Notes: generated by a model not told the origin, from the sequence alone. Positions 40,926 to 50,153 are shown, counted from the stretch's first letter. The stretch is 64,000 nt of DNA from Ruminococcaceae bacterium UBA6353 (GCA_002437905.1 DJRT01000002.1:175528-239527); one strand, 5' to 3'. Numbers and translations: made by a program.

Positions 40926-43900
40926 ACTATGCCTATACTGAAACCGAAGTGGATGTTCTTTTCGCTGAGCCGGTATTCCTCCGGCAGATCCGGGCCGCAG
41001 GAAGCACTGCCAAGGCCGGAGCACTTATAATCCACACGCACGAAGGTCGCCTCGGAGCGGCCAATCTCGTCCGTGTGCCGCGCCTGCTCCAGCTGCTGTC
41101 CGCTATACGGCAGCACACAGCACTCCATCTGCCCCTCCGCGCGGAAGACCAGCGAATTCTCCATGCGCAGCTCCCGCACAGCGGTATGGTTGCCATGCTC
41201 CTGCGGGCGCACATACGGCACATACTCCGCAGCCGGTGTGCTCTGATACCAGCCGGCCGTGGCAAAGTGGCTGCTGTCGCAATAATTCTCCAGCGGCCCC
41301 TTGCCGAAATACTCAAAGGCGGTATTCTTCTTGGCCAGAGCCAGCTCAAAGCCCAGCCGCGGCAGCCAGGTGCACTCCTCTTTCACCTGTCCGTCCAGGC
41401 TGAAACGCAGCGTACCGTCGGCAAAGGCCGAGACGCACAGCGTATAGCGGAAGAAGGGGCTACGGGAAACACCGGCCTGTGAGCAGGTAAAGCGGGCGGT
41501 ATTGCCCCCAACCGCCACCGCATACACATGGGTAAAGGGCACATCCACATTTTCGCCCATCCAGATATCCCGTTTATACCACCGGCCGGCCATGCGCGCA
41601 TCATTATCCGTAGCGGCGCGGAAGGCGGTCAGCGCCATCGGCTGCCGGAGCAGCTCACGGCCATCCAGCACAGCCGAGGACAGAGTGCCCAGCTGCTTAT
41701 CCAGCGTATAGGTGAAGCGATCGCCGGCAGCCACGATATAGCGGCCATCCTCCCGCAGCGGCAGCGGCTCCCCCTCCTGCAGCAGATTCTGCAGCTTCAC
41801 CGGCAGCGCCTGCTGCAGGGTGCCCAGCTCCTGTCCGGCGGCATCCGCCAGCGTGACCGTGATAAAGCAGCCGTAGCGGCAGGCCGCCGGCAGCGCAGCG
41901 GCGGTATCCACCGTCGCCTCCCCGCCGGGGGCGGCGGCCACGGTCAGTGTGCGCTCCTCCAGCGTTTCGCCGTCGCAGGTGATCGCATAGCTGATGCGGC
42001 ACTCGCTCAGGTCGGTAAAATCAAAGCGGTTCTGTATGGTCAGTCTGCCCGCCTGATAGGTAAAGCGGAAAGGCGCGTAGGCGGTTTTCACCTCATAGGT
42101 GCCGGCCTTGAAGGAGCGGTCAGAGAACACCAGGCCATCGCAGCAGAAATTGCCGTCATCCGTTTTTTCATCCGGGAAATCGCCGCCGTATTTCTGCACG
42201 CCGTCCACCAGCGCCACATGGTCGCACCACTCCCAGATGCAGCCGCCGACCAGCCGATCGTGCTGGTAGAAGGTCTCTACATAATCCCAAATACCGCCGG
42301 GGCCATTGCCCATGGCGTGGGCGTACTCACACAGGAAGATCGGCTGGCTGGTCTCCTCCCCCTGCGCCCATTTCTCCAGCTGCGGGATGCCGGGGTACAT
42401 CCACGAAAACACACTGGTCCGGTCGCGGTTTTCGGTTGACCAGGCAAACACTTCTTCCGCCTTTTGGTACTTCTTCTCCAGCGCCTCCGTATCCTTGCCC
42501 AGCTTGCGGGCCTCCTCCAGCTGCTGCTTCAGGCTGTTGCGGGCGCCCATGTTGATATCATACGCGCGAGAAGCATCCTCGGCGTGCAGCAGACGGACCG
42601 GATCCTGTGCCCGCAGGTATTCCAGCATCGCGATATGGTTCGGGCCGTGGCCACTCTCATTGCCCACCGACCACATGAAAATGCTGATGTGGTTCTTATC
42701 CCGGCCATAGGCACGCGCCATGCGTTCCACATGCTCGGCCTTCCACTTCGGGTTGGTACAGGGCCAGATGGGATCCTCCACATCGAAACCGTACCCTACA
42801 TTCGCCAGACGGCGCAAAAATCCGTGCGTCTCAATATCCGTTTCCAGCACCACATACAGGCCAAGCTCGTCACAGTAGTCCAGGAAGCGCGGTGACGGCG
42901 GATAGTGCGAGGTGCGCACGGTGTTCATATTCAGGGACTTCATCAGCCGCAGATCCCGCAGAATATCCTCATCGCTCATCACCCAGCCGTTCACCGGGTG
43001 CGAATCATGGTGGTTGACCCCCTTGAATTTGATCTTCTGCCCATTGATCAGGATGGTGCCCTCCGGCGTCACCGCAATGCTGCGGAAACCGATGCGCTGG
43101 GTGATCTGCTCACCGGCGTGGCACACCGTGAGGGTGTACAGATACGGCTTTTCGGCATTCCACAGCACCGGGTTCGTCACCTGCAGAGCCGCGTGGCCGT
43201 TCTCATCGCACACGGCGGTGGCCAGCGTCTTTTTGCCGTCTGCAATGGTCAGCGCCGCACCGGGCACAGCCTGTACGGTAACGCTGCCGTCAATATCCGT
43301 GCGGATATCCAGATCTACCACATGGCCGACCGGGCGCTCCAGTATGTACACATCGCGGAAGATGCCGTTCTGGCGGAAATGATCCTGATCCTCCAGATAG
43401 GAGCCGGAGCACCACTTGCGCACCACCACGCGCAGCCGGTTTTTCCCCGGCTGCACAAAGGCCGTCAAGTCAAATTCCGCCTGCAGATGGCTGCCCTCAG
43501 TGAAACCGACATAGCAGCCATTGACATAGACCGCCGCATGGGAGGAAACGCCCTCCAGCACCAGGTAGGTCTGCTTGCCGTCCGCACCGGCTGTGAAATC
43601 CCGCTCATAAAAGCCGGCCGGGTTCTCCATCGGCACATACGGCGGATCCACCGGAAACGGATAGTTGATATTGCTGTAATTCGGCTGCTCGTACCCGGTA
43701 TTCTGCCAGGTGGAGGGAACCGTGACCGTATCCCATTTGTCAATCGCGGCGTCCTCGGCAACGGCATCGCCATCCTTGAAATAGGCGAAATGCCACTGGC
43801 CATTCAGCAGCTGATACTCAGCCGCTCCGGCCGGAATATAGTAGCTGCGCTGGGGCAGGCGGTTTTCAGAGGTCTTTTCCCAATTTTCATAATAGCGCAT
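40922..43900 (-). CDS. lacZ: Beta-galactosidase, GH2 (LacZ type)
   Basis: 992 residues. Sugar-binding and Ig-like domains (about 1-310) are followed by the GH2 barrel with SVGNESGHG (acid/base Glu near 417) and FLCEYAHAMGNGPGGIWDY (nucleophile Glu near 527), then the C-terminal beta-sandwich domain (Bgal_small_N type). No signal peptide, so intracellular lactose hydrolysis. ATG 43900 has AAAGGAG upstream. No lactose permease is adjacent. Expression is probably controlled through direct repeats just upstream. Confidence 0.95.
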   Translation of the reverse strand: MRYYENWEKTSENRLPQRSYYIPAGAAEYQLLNGQWHFAYFKDGDAVAEDAAIDKWDTVTVPSTWQNTGYEQPNYSNINYPFPVDPPYVPMENPAGFYERDFTAGADGKQTYLVLEGVSSHAAVYVNGCYVGFTEGSHLQAEFDLTAFVQPGKNRLRVVVRKWCSGSYLEDQDHFRQNGIFRDVYILERPVGHVVDLDIRTDIDGSVTVQAVPGAALTIADGKKTLATAVCDENGHAALQVTNPVLWNAEKPYLYTLTVCHAGEQITQRIGFRSIAVTPEGTILINGQKIKFKGVNHHDSHPVNGWVMSDEDILRDLRLMKSLNMNTVRTSHYPPSPRFLDYCDELGLYVVLETDIETHGFLRRLANVGYGFDVEDPIWPCTNPKWKAEHVERMARAYGRDKNHISIFMWSVGNESGHGPNHIAMLEYLRAQDPVRLLHAEDASRAYDINMGARNSLKQQLEEARKLGKDTEALEKKYQKAEEVFAWSTENRDRTSVFSWMYPGIPQLEKWAQGEETSQPIFLCEYAHAMGNGPGGIWDYVETFYQHDRLVGGCIWEWCDHVALVDGVQKYGGDFPDEKTDDGNFCCDGLVFSDRSFKAGTYEVKTAYAPFRFTYQAGRLTIQNRFDFTDLSECRISYAITCDGETLEERTLTVAAAPGGEATVDTAAALPAACRYGCFITVTLADAAGQELGTLQQALPVKLQNLLQEGEPLPLREDGRYIVAAGDRFTYTLDKQLGTLSSAVLDGRELLRQPMALTAFRAATDNDARMAGRWYKRDIWMGENVDVPFTHVYAVAVGGNTARFTCSQAGVSRSPFFRYTLCVSAFADGTLRFSLDGQVKEECTWLPRLGFELALAKKNTAFEYFGKGPLENYCDSSHFATAGWYQSTPAAEYVPYVRPQEHGNHTAVRELRMENSLVFRAEGQMECCVLPYSGQQLEQARHTDEIGRSEATFVRVDYKCSGLGSASCGPDLPEEYRLSEKNIHFGFSIGIV

Positions 43901-43927
43901 TGGATCAACTCCTTTCAATTCACAGCC

Positions 43928-43956
43928 ATTATACGGAAGTCCGCCCAAAAAATCAA
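43928..43956 (-). promoter_or_regulatory. lacZ promoter
   Basis: Minus strand: -35 TTGATT (43951-43956), 17 bp, perfect -10 TATAAT (43928-43933), 28 bp before the start codon. Confidence 0.85.
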
Positions 43957-43960
43957 CTGT

Positions 43961-43991
43961 TTTTTGTTGCAATCTATGCATTTTTGTTGCA
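43961..43991 (-). promoter_or_regulatory. Direct repeats upstream of the lacZ -35 (AraC-type activator site)
   Basis: TGCAACAAAAA occurs twice on the minus strand (43961-43971 and 43981-43991), spaced exactly 20 bp apart, and ends 4 bp before the -35. Direct repeats two helical turns apart next to the -35 are the usual layout for AraC/XylS-family activators. The regulator gene is not in the window. Confidence 0.6.
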
Positions 43992-44342
43992 TCAAAACAC
44001 ATTCTGCCAGATGGGCAGCTCGGTTGTCCGCAGGCGCTCCAGCTGCGCCCGGCAAAGCGCCACGGTCTGCCGCAGCTCGTCCTCATCCCCACCGGCCGCC
44101 ACGGCCGGCAGCACGGCAACGGTCTCTTCAATGCCGGAAAGGTCAGCGTGGCTCATAAAGCAGGGAAACAGGCGCGTACGCCGCGTATATTCCGTGCGGA
44201 AATTCTCGGCTGCCGCCGGCGTAGGCAGGGCATCCAGCGTCTCCAGCAGCCGGTCGATCTGCCGGTGCTGGTATACCTGCGATGCCACGCAAAGCCCCAC
44301 CACAGCCAGCAGCAGCAATAGCCCGATCCACAAGCGTCTCAT
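43992..44342 (-). CDS. DUF4363 small membrane-anchored protein
   Basis: 116 residues with one N-terminal transmembrane helix (IGLLLLLAVVGLCVA) and a helical extracytoplasmic domain. Size, anchor and position right after a DUF421 gene match the DUF4363 family, which pairs with DUF421 in Clostridia and Bacilli. It follows the DUF421 gene by 12 nt. Function unknown. Confidence 0.7.
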   Translation of the reverse strand: MRRLWIGLLLLLAVVGLCVASQVYQHRQIDRLLETLDALPTPAAAENFRTEYTRRTRLFPCFMSHADLSGIEETVAVLPAVAAGGDEDELRQTVALCRAQLERLRTTELPIWQNVF

Positions 44343-44354
44343 GCCCTATCCCCC

Positions 44355-45032
44355 TTACTTCACATCGTCGGCCGTCAGCAAAAAGCACTCGCCGGTCTTG
44401 GTGGCCGTCAGCAGGAACACCTGCTCCAGGGGGCAGCGTTTCTGCCGCAGCGTCTTCTGTAGCCAGCGGTCATCCAGGCCGCACAGCTGCAGCCCCCAAT
44501 CCGAGCGTTTGCCATCGCTGACCACCACCACCGGCATACCGGTGTCCGGCAGCTCCTTTTTCACATCCCCGGCTGTGGCCGCCTGAAAGCGGGGATAACA
44601 ATAGGCCGTGATGTGCCCATTGGTTTCTGCAATGGCATATTGCACCTGCCGCAGGTCGAAGATCTCCTGCTGGCGCAGGGATTCCACCAGATCGTCCACC
44701 GTGATGCGCAGGCGGCGCATGGTTTTTTCCTCCACATGCCCATCCTTGATAATCGGCACCGGCGATCCACTGATCGCCCTGGAAAGGGTCGGAAATTTCA
44801 GCATCAGGCAGGATAGCAGCAGCTCCAGCCCGACCAGCACCAGGATCGGCAGCACGCCGTTCAGCAGCGGCAGGCCGTTTTCCTGCATCGGCACCGAGGC
44901 CAGATCAGACAGCAGCAGCGTCACCACCAGCTCCGATGGCTGCAGCTCACCGATCTGCCGCTTGCCCATCAGCCGCATGGCCACCATCAGCAGAAAATAC
45001 AGGATCACCGTCCGGATGACCGAGATGCACAT
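44355..45032 (-). CDS. DUF421 (YetF-like) membrane protein
   Basis: 225 residues. Three N-terminal transmembrane helices include MRLMGKRQIGELQPSELVVT, the DUF421 signature. The cytoplasmic C-terminal domain has PVPIIKDGHVEEKTMRRLRI and LRQQEIFDLRQVQYAIAETN, typical of YetF proteins. GGGGCGAGG precedes ATG 45032. Such proteins have been linked to spore envelope or membrane assembly; the exact activity is not known. Confidence 0.88.
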   Translation of the reverse strand: MCISVIRTVILYFLLMVAMRLMGKRQIGELQPSELVVTLLLSDLASVPMQENGLPLLNGVLPILVLVGLELLLSCLMLKFPTLSRAISGSPVPIIKDGHVEEKTMRRLRITVDDLVESLRQQEIFDLRQVQYAIAETNGHITAYCYPRFQAATAGDVKKELPDTGMPVVVVSDGKRSDWGLQLCGLDDRWLQKTLRQKRCPLEQVFLLTATKTGECFLLTADDVK

Positions 45033-45112
45033 ATTCCTCGCCCCTTTTTATTGCTAAAAAGAGGTTGCCCGCCCACAAAAGGGATTATACACCCCGGCAC
45101 AGCGCCCCCCGG

Positions 45113-45149
45113 CAAAAAAGGACGGCGCATCCGCTAAGACGCGCCGTCC
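45113..45149 (-). terminator. Terminator after the SGNH hydrolase gene
   Basis: On the minus strand a 9-bp stem GGACGGCGC/GCGCCGTCC (45141-45149 with 45120-45128) is followed by TTTTTT. Confidence 0.85.
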
Positions 45150-45155
45150 CTGGCT

Positions 45156-45827
45156 TTATTCTTCAACTGACGGACAATGGTCATAATCAAAATCGCAGGC
45201 CTCCAGAAACGCCTTTGCCATCAGCGTGGCGCCCATCTGGTTCGGATGCACCCTGTCCCAGGCGATGCAGGAGGAATGACGGATGTGCAAAAACGCCTCA
45301 TACAGCGCCTGGAAATCCACCAGGCGGCATCCGTACTGATCCGCCAGCTCCCGGCAGATTGCCCCGTATTCGTCCATTCGCCGGCGCATGGGGTCGTCCC
45401 GGTTCGGCTCCATATAGTAGGGCGTCAGCAGGAAGAGCCCTTTGACGGTATCCTTGACCGCCAGGATCATCTTCTCCACATTTTCCCGGTATTCCTCCGG
45501 GGAGACCGCTGCATCCGGTATGGCCGGCGAATCAAACTGCCGCCACACATCATTGATGCCGATACAGATGGACACCCACTGCGGCTTCAGCGCCACCACA
45601 TCGCGGTCGTAGCGGGCCAGCAGATCCCGGCTGGTATTACCGCTGATGCCGGAATTGGTCACCCGGATATTCCGCTCCGGATACCAGGCCACCAGCATAT
45701 TTTCGATCACGCGCACATAGCTGCGGCCGACATTATCGAACAGCCCCTCACCAACCGGCTGCGCGCTGCCCATATCCGTAACCGAATCCCCGGCAAACAC
45801 AATTCGGTCTCCGTTTTCAAAAATCAT
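45156..45827 (-). CDS. SGNH/GDSL hydrolase
   Basis: 223 residues. Block I FAGDSVTDMG (catalytic Ser near 15), block II SGISGNTSRDLL (Gly), block III CIGINDVW (Asn) and block V DRVHPNQMG (Asp and His near 195) are all present, so it should be an active esterase or deacetylase. No signal peptide. ATG 45827 has GGGAGAGAG upstream. Probably acts on an acetylated sugar or similar ester. Confidence 0.9.
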   Translation of the reverse strand: MIFENGDRIVFAGDSVTDMGSAQPVGEGLFDNVGRSYVRVIENMLVAWYPERNIRVTNSGISGNTSRDLLARYDRDVVALKPQWVSICIGINDVWRQFDSPAIPDAAVSPEEYRENVEKMILAVKDTVKGLFLLTPYYMEPNRDDPMRRRMDEYGAICRELADQYGCRLVDFQALYEAFLHIRHSSCIAWDRVHPNQMGATLMAKAFLEACDFDYDHCPSVEE

Positions 45828-45926
45828 TGCGCTCTCTCCCTTCGCGGAGAATTCTATCACACAAACGCTTTCACCGCAAGCCTCAATTTGGCAGGAGGTT
45901 ATTCCCCCAAACCCGGCCAAACAAAA

Positions 45927-46523
45927 CTACCGCCGCGCTCCTCCGCCCTTGGAAAACACCTTCATGCCCACGCCGGAATCCTGTATCAGGATATCCCCCG
46001 GCAGACGGGAAAACCTGACCGTTACGAACAGGTCGCCGGCAGCCCCCGAAAGGTTGATCACCTGGATCAGGTACACCACCCAAAACCACTCGGCCGGAAC
46101 AAGGCAGTTAATAACCGCCAGAACAATCCCCCAGAACACGATCGGTGCCAAAGCAATAAATACATAGGCGCCTTTCCCGTAATAATCCCGGCTGCCGGCA
46201 AAGGTGTACATCCCCGTAAAGCCGTACCGGACCTTTTTCGTTCCGCAAAGCTTCATCGCAGCACCGTGGACAAGCTCATGCAAAACCATATAAAGAACCA
46301 TGGCGACAAGCAGAACGGCAAACCGCAGGAAGTAACCGGCCATCCCGTCCTGCATACGGAACACGGAAGAAAGCGGCACAAAAAACTGCATAACCACCAC
46401 CAGGACAGCCGCTATGACGATCGCCAGCACATTCACGATCACGGCAGCCTTTTTATCCCTCTGGAGGTCAACCGAGTAAATCTCACGATATCCATCGGGC
46501 AGATTGCCAACAGCTTTCATCAT
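45927..46523 (-). CDS. DUF3267 membrane protein with HExxH-type motif
   Basis: 198 residues with about five transmembrane helices. HELVHGAAM (near 96-104) is an HExxH zinc-protease-type motif placed in a membrane helix, the feature of the DUF3267 family of putative intramembrane metalloproteases. A second ligand block could be the segment around SGAAGDLFV (near 165). It lies 19 nt after the CapA-like gene. Activity not demonstrated. Confidence 0.78.
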   Translation of the reverse strand: MMKAVGNLPDGYREIYSVDLQRDKKAAVIVNVLAIVIAAVLVVVMQFFVPLSSVFRMQDGMAGYFLRFAVLLVAMVLYMVLHELVHGAAMKLCGTKKVRYGFTGMYTFAGSRDYYGKGAYVFIALAPIVFWGIVLAVINCLVPAEWFWVVYLIQVINLSGAAGDLFVTVRFSRLPGDILIQDSGVGMKVFSKGGGARR

Positions 46524-46542
46524 ATCTTTTCCGCACCCCCGC

Positions 46543-47709
46543 TTATCGGATATTCTGCCAGTCCCGGATCTCTGCCTGCAGCGCCCGGTAGGTGTCAACC
46601 TCGTTGCGGTAGCCCATTTCCATCAGCGTGGCGATCAGCTCATGATGCGCCTCACAGCAGAGGACATTGCGCAGACGCTTGACCGCCTCGGCATCCCCCT
46701 CCAGCATCTCCGGGCGAAACGCCAGCATACCGGCATAATGCGGCCCGATTATCGTACACCAGATCTTGAACAGGCGCAGCAGCTCACCGCGGTCGGTGAT
46801 CGGCCGGCACAGGGCGTCCAGGTAGCGATCGAACCGCGCTTTTGCCCCGCCGGTAAGCAGAGCCAGCGGCTCATCCACCGAGCCGAAATGATACGGATGC
46901 AGCTGCATGGTAATACCGGCCGTTGTAAACTCCAGCTCTGTCATGTACCCATAGTACCAGGCGCTGTCCGGCGCGGCAGCATAGGCCTCCGGCTCGGTGG
47001 GAAAATAGAAATTCCCCATGCTGTACACAATGGGCTTGCCCTCATAGATCTCGTATCCCTGTGGGCAATGGGTGTGCATGGCAATGACCGCGTCCGCCCC
47101 CAGCCGGGTCCACAGGCGATACCAGTCATTCTTTTTCGGCGAAGGGAACGGATTGTTCTCGTTGCCGCCATGGAAGTACACCACCACATATTCCGCTGTT
47201 TTCTTTTCCTCGGCAATGCGGTCAGCCAGCCGCAGGGGCGCATAGCCGGCGCTGCCCGGCGTGGTGGCGGTGGCAGTGCCGAACTCGTTTTCGCAGGCGG
47301 CAATCACCGCCACGCGGATGCCGTCCTTTTCAAACCGCAGCGCCCGGTAGGCATCGTCCAGCGTTTCGCCGGCGCCCGCCCAGGCAATGCCGTTCTCCCG
47401 CAAGCACTCCCATGTGGAGCGCATCCCGGCCTCTCCGAAATCGCCGAAGTGGTTATTCGCCAGACCGACCGCATCTACGCCCAGCGCCTTCAAAAAGGCC
47501 ACACAGTGGCGCGAGGAGCGCAGGGCCGGGCCGCTTTTGATAATCTCCCCCGCCGTGGAGTCATACAGCACATTCTCCAGATTGACCATGCGAAAATCTG
47601 CCCCATCAAATACCGGCTTTACCGACCGCACACGCTCGGCGGCATTTTCCGGCGTGATACCGCCATCCCGGCACCGGAAAGACACATCGCTGCCAAACAG
47701 AATTTTCAT
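46543..47709 (-). CDS. CapA family protein (metallophosphatase-like)
   Basis: 388 residues with the CapA/PGA_cap pattern: FGSDVSFR at the start, NLENVLYD (near 46), GLANNHFGDFGEAG (near 82), VYFHGGNE (near 173) and AMHTHCPQGYEIYEGKPIVY (near 205-225). These proteins have a calcineurin-like metallophosphatase fold and are named after polyglutamate capsule synthesis, but most are of unknown role. No signal peptide here, unlike true CapA. First gene of a two-gene unit with the DUF3267 gene. Confidence 0.85.
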   Translation of the reverse strand: MKILFGSDVSFRCRDGGITPENAAERVRSVKPVFDGADFRMVNLENVLYDSTAGEIIKSGPALRSSRHCVAFLKALGVDAVGLANNHFGDFGEAGMRSTWECLRENGIAWAGAGETLDDAYRALRFEKDGIRVAVIAACENEFGTATATTPGSAGYAPLRLADRIAEEKKTAEYVVVYFHGGNENNPFPSPKKNDWYRLWTRLGADAVIAMHTHCPQGYEIYEGKPIVYSMGNFYFPTEPEAYAAAPDSAWYYGYMTELEFTTAGITMQLHPYHFGSVDEPLALLTGGAKARFDRYLDALCRPITDRGELLRLFKIWCTIIGPHYAGMLAFRPEMLEGDAEAVKRLRNVLCCEAHHELIATLMEMGYRNEVDTYRALQAEIRDWQNIR

Positions 47710-47741
47710 ACCCCATTCCCCCGTCCTTGTTTTTCACGCGC

Positions 47742-47770
47742 AGTATACCATACTCCACGGAAAACCGCAA
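47742..47770 (-). promoter_or_regulatory. Promoter of the CapA-like/DUF3267 unit
   Basis: Minus strand: -35 TTGCGG (47765-47770), 17 bp, -10 TATACT (47742-47747), 32 bp before the start codon. Confidence 0.8.
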
Positions 47771-47835
47771 GAAAAAAGCACCATTTTTGCGCCGGGGAGG
47801 CGGAATAACTCCAAAAGAAGGGCTTAAAACAGGCA

Positions 47836-49041
47836 TTATTCGAAATACCCGATATAGCGTATCTCCGTTTTATCCTCCGGAAACAGAAATGCATACAGAT
47901 CAACAAAATAATCGTCGGTCATGCTGGCAATATAGTCTGTTACAAGCTGATCCGGTGCTGTTTTTTCATAAGGAAAATCTCTTTTATAATGCGCTTTGTT
48001 CACGAAGTCAATGTGATGTGTAAATATCGGCGAATCGAAACGGCTGTTTTTAAGATCCGAAAGCAATTTCTCATAAACCCTTGCCATCATGGGCTTTACG
48101 GTCTGCCGCATAGCGGATTTTACCGAATCATTTTTGTATATCCGCTCGTAATTATCCGCCTTTGCCTTTTTCAGCGCCGCAAAATGCGCGCTGTCCATTT
48201 TGATATACGGCTTTTTATAGCTGTTTTCGATGATATTCACGATCAGGTTGTTGATGATCTCGGCATTGTAGGCACCGATAGCACCGCTCTCAAACGCGGC
48301 ATTGGAGACGATGTGTGCCCGCTCGGCATCCTGCCTGTCCTTGCCAAGATACGCAATGATGTCCGATATACGCACAACACAGCCCTCCAGCGTAGCCGGG
48401 ACCAATTGGCGGACATACTTTTTATCGGTGTAGCACGCCTCAATCTGTCTGTCAAACGCCTCAAAGCTCTCCAGCGGCTTTGGACGATACTCCGAAAGCT
48501 CCATCTCACCGTCATGCGCGGCGATCCCATTAAGGGTCTGCAGCGTGATATTGTACGGGAAAATTTTATCCAGCACTCTTACCGAATGGATATTGTGGCT
48601 GAAGTGCCTGCCGGTATGCGAAAACAACAGGTCATCGAGAAATTCCTCTCCCGCGTGACCGAACGGCGTATGCCCTATATCATGGCCGAGCGCAATGGCC
48701 TCGATCAGATCAAGGTTAAGGCCCAGCGCCTTGCCGATCGTGCGCGCTATGCGGGAGACCAGCTGGACATGCAGTATGCGGCGTGTGATATCATCATTTT
48801 TATAAAATGAAAACACCTGCGTTTTGTCCGCATACCGGTTGAAATACGGGCAATGGAGGATCTTATCGTTATCCCGTATAAACGCCGTGCGGATAGCGGT
48901 TGCTTTATCCCGTCCGTTATCCCGGCGCAGAGCGTTTTCTTCATTGAATGCAAACGCCGAAAGCGGATCGTTCCTCCGGTCCTTTTCTATCTGTTCTGAA
49001 ATCGCATCGGAAAGCTTTTCGTAATTCAGCACAATACTCAC
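47836..49041 (-). CDS. dgt: dNTP triphosphohydrolase (dGTPase family, HD domain)
   Basis: 401 residues. The HD superfamily ligands are visible: His in ILHVQLVSRIART, GHDIGHTPFGHAGEE (near 118-132), and RISDIIAYLGKD (Asp near 222). It hydrolyses dNTPs to nucleoside and triphosphate. The start is GTG 49041, which would lie only about 2 nt from the predicted transcription start, so translation may be leaderless. The gene is visibly more A/T-rich than the neighbours on its left. dNTPases act in nucleotide balance and, in some bacteria, in phage defence. Confidence 0.92.
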   Translation of the reverse strand: MSIVLNYEKLSDAISEQIEKDRRNDPLSAFAFNEENALRRDNGRDKATAIRTAFIRDNDKILHCPYFNRYADKTQVFSFYKNDDITRRILHVQLVSRIARTIGKALGLNLDLIEAIALGHDIGHTPFGHAGEEFLDDLLFSHTGRHFSHNIHSVRVLDKIFPYNITLQTLNGIAAHDGEMELSEYRPKPLESFEAFDRQIEACYTDKKYVRQLVPATLEGCVVRISDIIAYLGKDRQDAERAHIVSNAAFESGAIGAYNAEIINNLIVNIIENSYKKPYIKMDSAHFAALKKAKADNYERIYKNDSVKSAMRQTVKPMMARVYEKLLSDLKNSRFDSPIFTHHIDFVNKAHYKRDFPYEKTAPDQLVTDYIASMTDDYFVDLYAFLFPEDKTEIRYIGYFE

Positions 49042-49049
49042 CCGGAAGA

Positions 49050-49078
49050 ATTATAGCACAAAAATTGACGGGATGCAA
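49050..49078 (-). promoter_or_regulatory. dgt promoter
   Basis: Minus strand: -35 TTGCAT (49073-49078), 17 bp, perfect -10 TATAAT (49050-49055). Only 8 bp separate the -10 from the GTG at 49041. Confidence 0.75.
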
Positions 49079-49099
49079 TTTCTGTGTTAATACCATGCC

Positions 49100-49480
49100 T
49101 TAGGCGGCTTTCAACAACCCAGCCAGGAAGACCTCCTCCATTGACAACTGCCCCTTACAGATATCATCAAAGAGCTCTGCCTCGTCACACATGATCTGAT
49201 CCGGTTCAGGCAAACCATACACATTGACAAGATCGTCTTTGGCCAGTTCGATCGCCTGTTCCACCATGTCAACATCCCAAAGATCCTTCGGCAGAGCATA
49301 TCGAACAGCATCTTCCGTATAAACATAGTCACTCCGATATAACGCCCCTGCCGCAAGCAATTCTTCCAGCCTGTCCGTCAGATCATCCAGCCTCCAAAGA
49401 AGCTGCTTCTCCGGTGAAGGATAACTCCTGTCATAGTCTCTATCCAAAATGTATGGCCGATATCTGTCATAAAACCTCAT
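49100..49480 (-). CDS. Small acidic hypothetical protein
   Basis: 126 residues, acidic, predicted helical. The start MRFYDRYRPYILDRDYDRSY is Tyr/Arg/Asp-rich, and the rest has long acidic helices (LLWRLDDLTDRLEELLAAGA). I do not recognise the family. ATG 49480 is taken because AAAGGTGG lies upstream. It is 115 nt downstream of the ClpP-like gene on the same strand and may be its partner or substrate. Confidence 0.65.
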   Translation of the reverse strand: MRFYDRYRPYILDRDYDRSYPSPEKQLLWRLDDLTDRLEELLAAGALYRSDYVYTEDAVRYALPKDLWDVDMVEQAIELAKDDLVNVYGLPEPDQIMCDEAELFDDICKGQLSMEEVFLAGLLKAA

Positions 49481-49595
49481 TGGACTACCACCTTTCAAGT
49501 GCTTTGAATCTGTGCCCGCAGCTTGCTTCACTTCTTCCTGCGTTTTCCGGAAGCCTTGCTGCTTGCGGCATTGTCTCCATCCCACGGTATTTCGC

Positions 49596-50153
49596 CTATT
49601 TGTAGTATTTATCTGCCAGTTTCAATGTGATCGCCTCATCGGCCGGAATATACCATTCGGCTTTTCGACTGATGTAATCACGCAGTGTTTCCTCTTTGAC
49701 CATGGATCTGCCGACGACCTCCGCAATGAGCATTTCCTGCAGACGGATCGTTTCGTTTAACTCCTGTTTGATCCCTTCGGTCTTGTCAACAGCAAACAGA
49801 GATATGTCATGAAACATCAGTGTTGCCGCTTCACCGACAAACCGTTTCACACCAGAAAGCCACACCCACAGGGCCATACTCATGCAGGAACCGATGCATA
49901 CCGTATGGACAGGTGTTTTGCTTCTTTTAATGATATCAACAAGTGCCAGGCCGTCATATAGGCTTCCTCCATAGGAATTGATAAAAAGGCGGATGGGCTC
50001 CCGCTCCCAATCCTTGTAAATCTCTTCCTTTTTGTCATCATCGTAATTGATTTCAAATATTTCCTGGATAATCTCTTTGACCGCATTCTGTGATATCCGG
50101 TCGCTCAAAAGTAAGTTGCGTTTGCGGTGTTCAGGCTGTTTTTCTGTGCTCAT
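49596..50153 (-). CDS. ClpP-like serine protease homologue
   Basis: 185 residues of the ClpP/crotonase fold. FINSYGGSLYDGLALVDII (near 70-88) is the oxyanion-strand region, GSCMSMALWVW carries the nucleophile-type Ser (near 101), and LMFHDIS the His (near 125). The segment that should hold the third catalytic Asp reads ISRKAEWYIPADEA, and the Asp is not evident. No Clp ATPase gene is nearby. Divergent from housekeeping ClpP, closer in style to the ClpP-like proteins of mobile elements. ATG 50153 has AAGGAGAG upstream. Confidence 0.82.
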   Translation of the reverse strand: MSTEKQPEHRKRNLLLSDRISQNAVKEIIQEIFEINYDDDKKEEIYKDWEREPIRLFINSYGGSLYDGLALVDIIKRSKTPVHTVCIGSCMSMALWVWLSGVKRFVGEAATLMFHDISLFAVDKTEGIKQELNETIRLQEMLIAEVVGRSMVKEETLRDYISRKAEWYIPADEAITLKLADKYYK

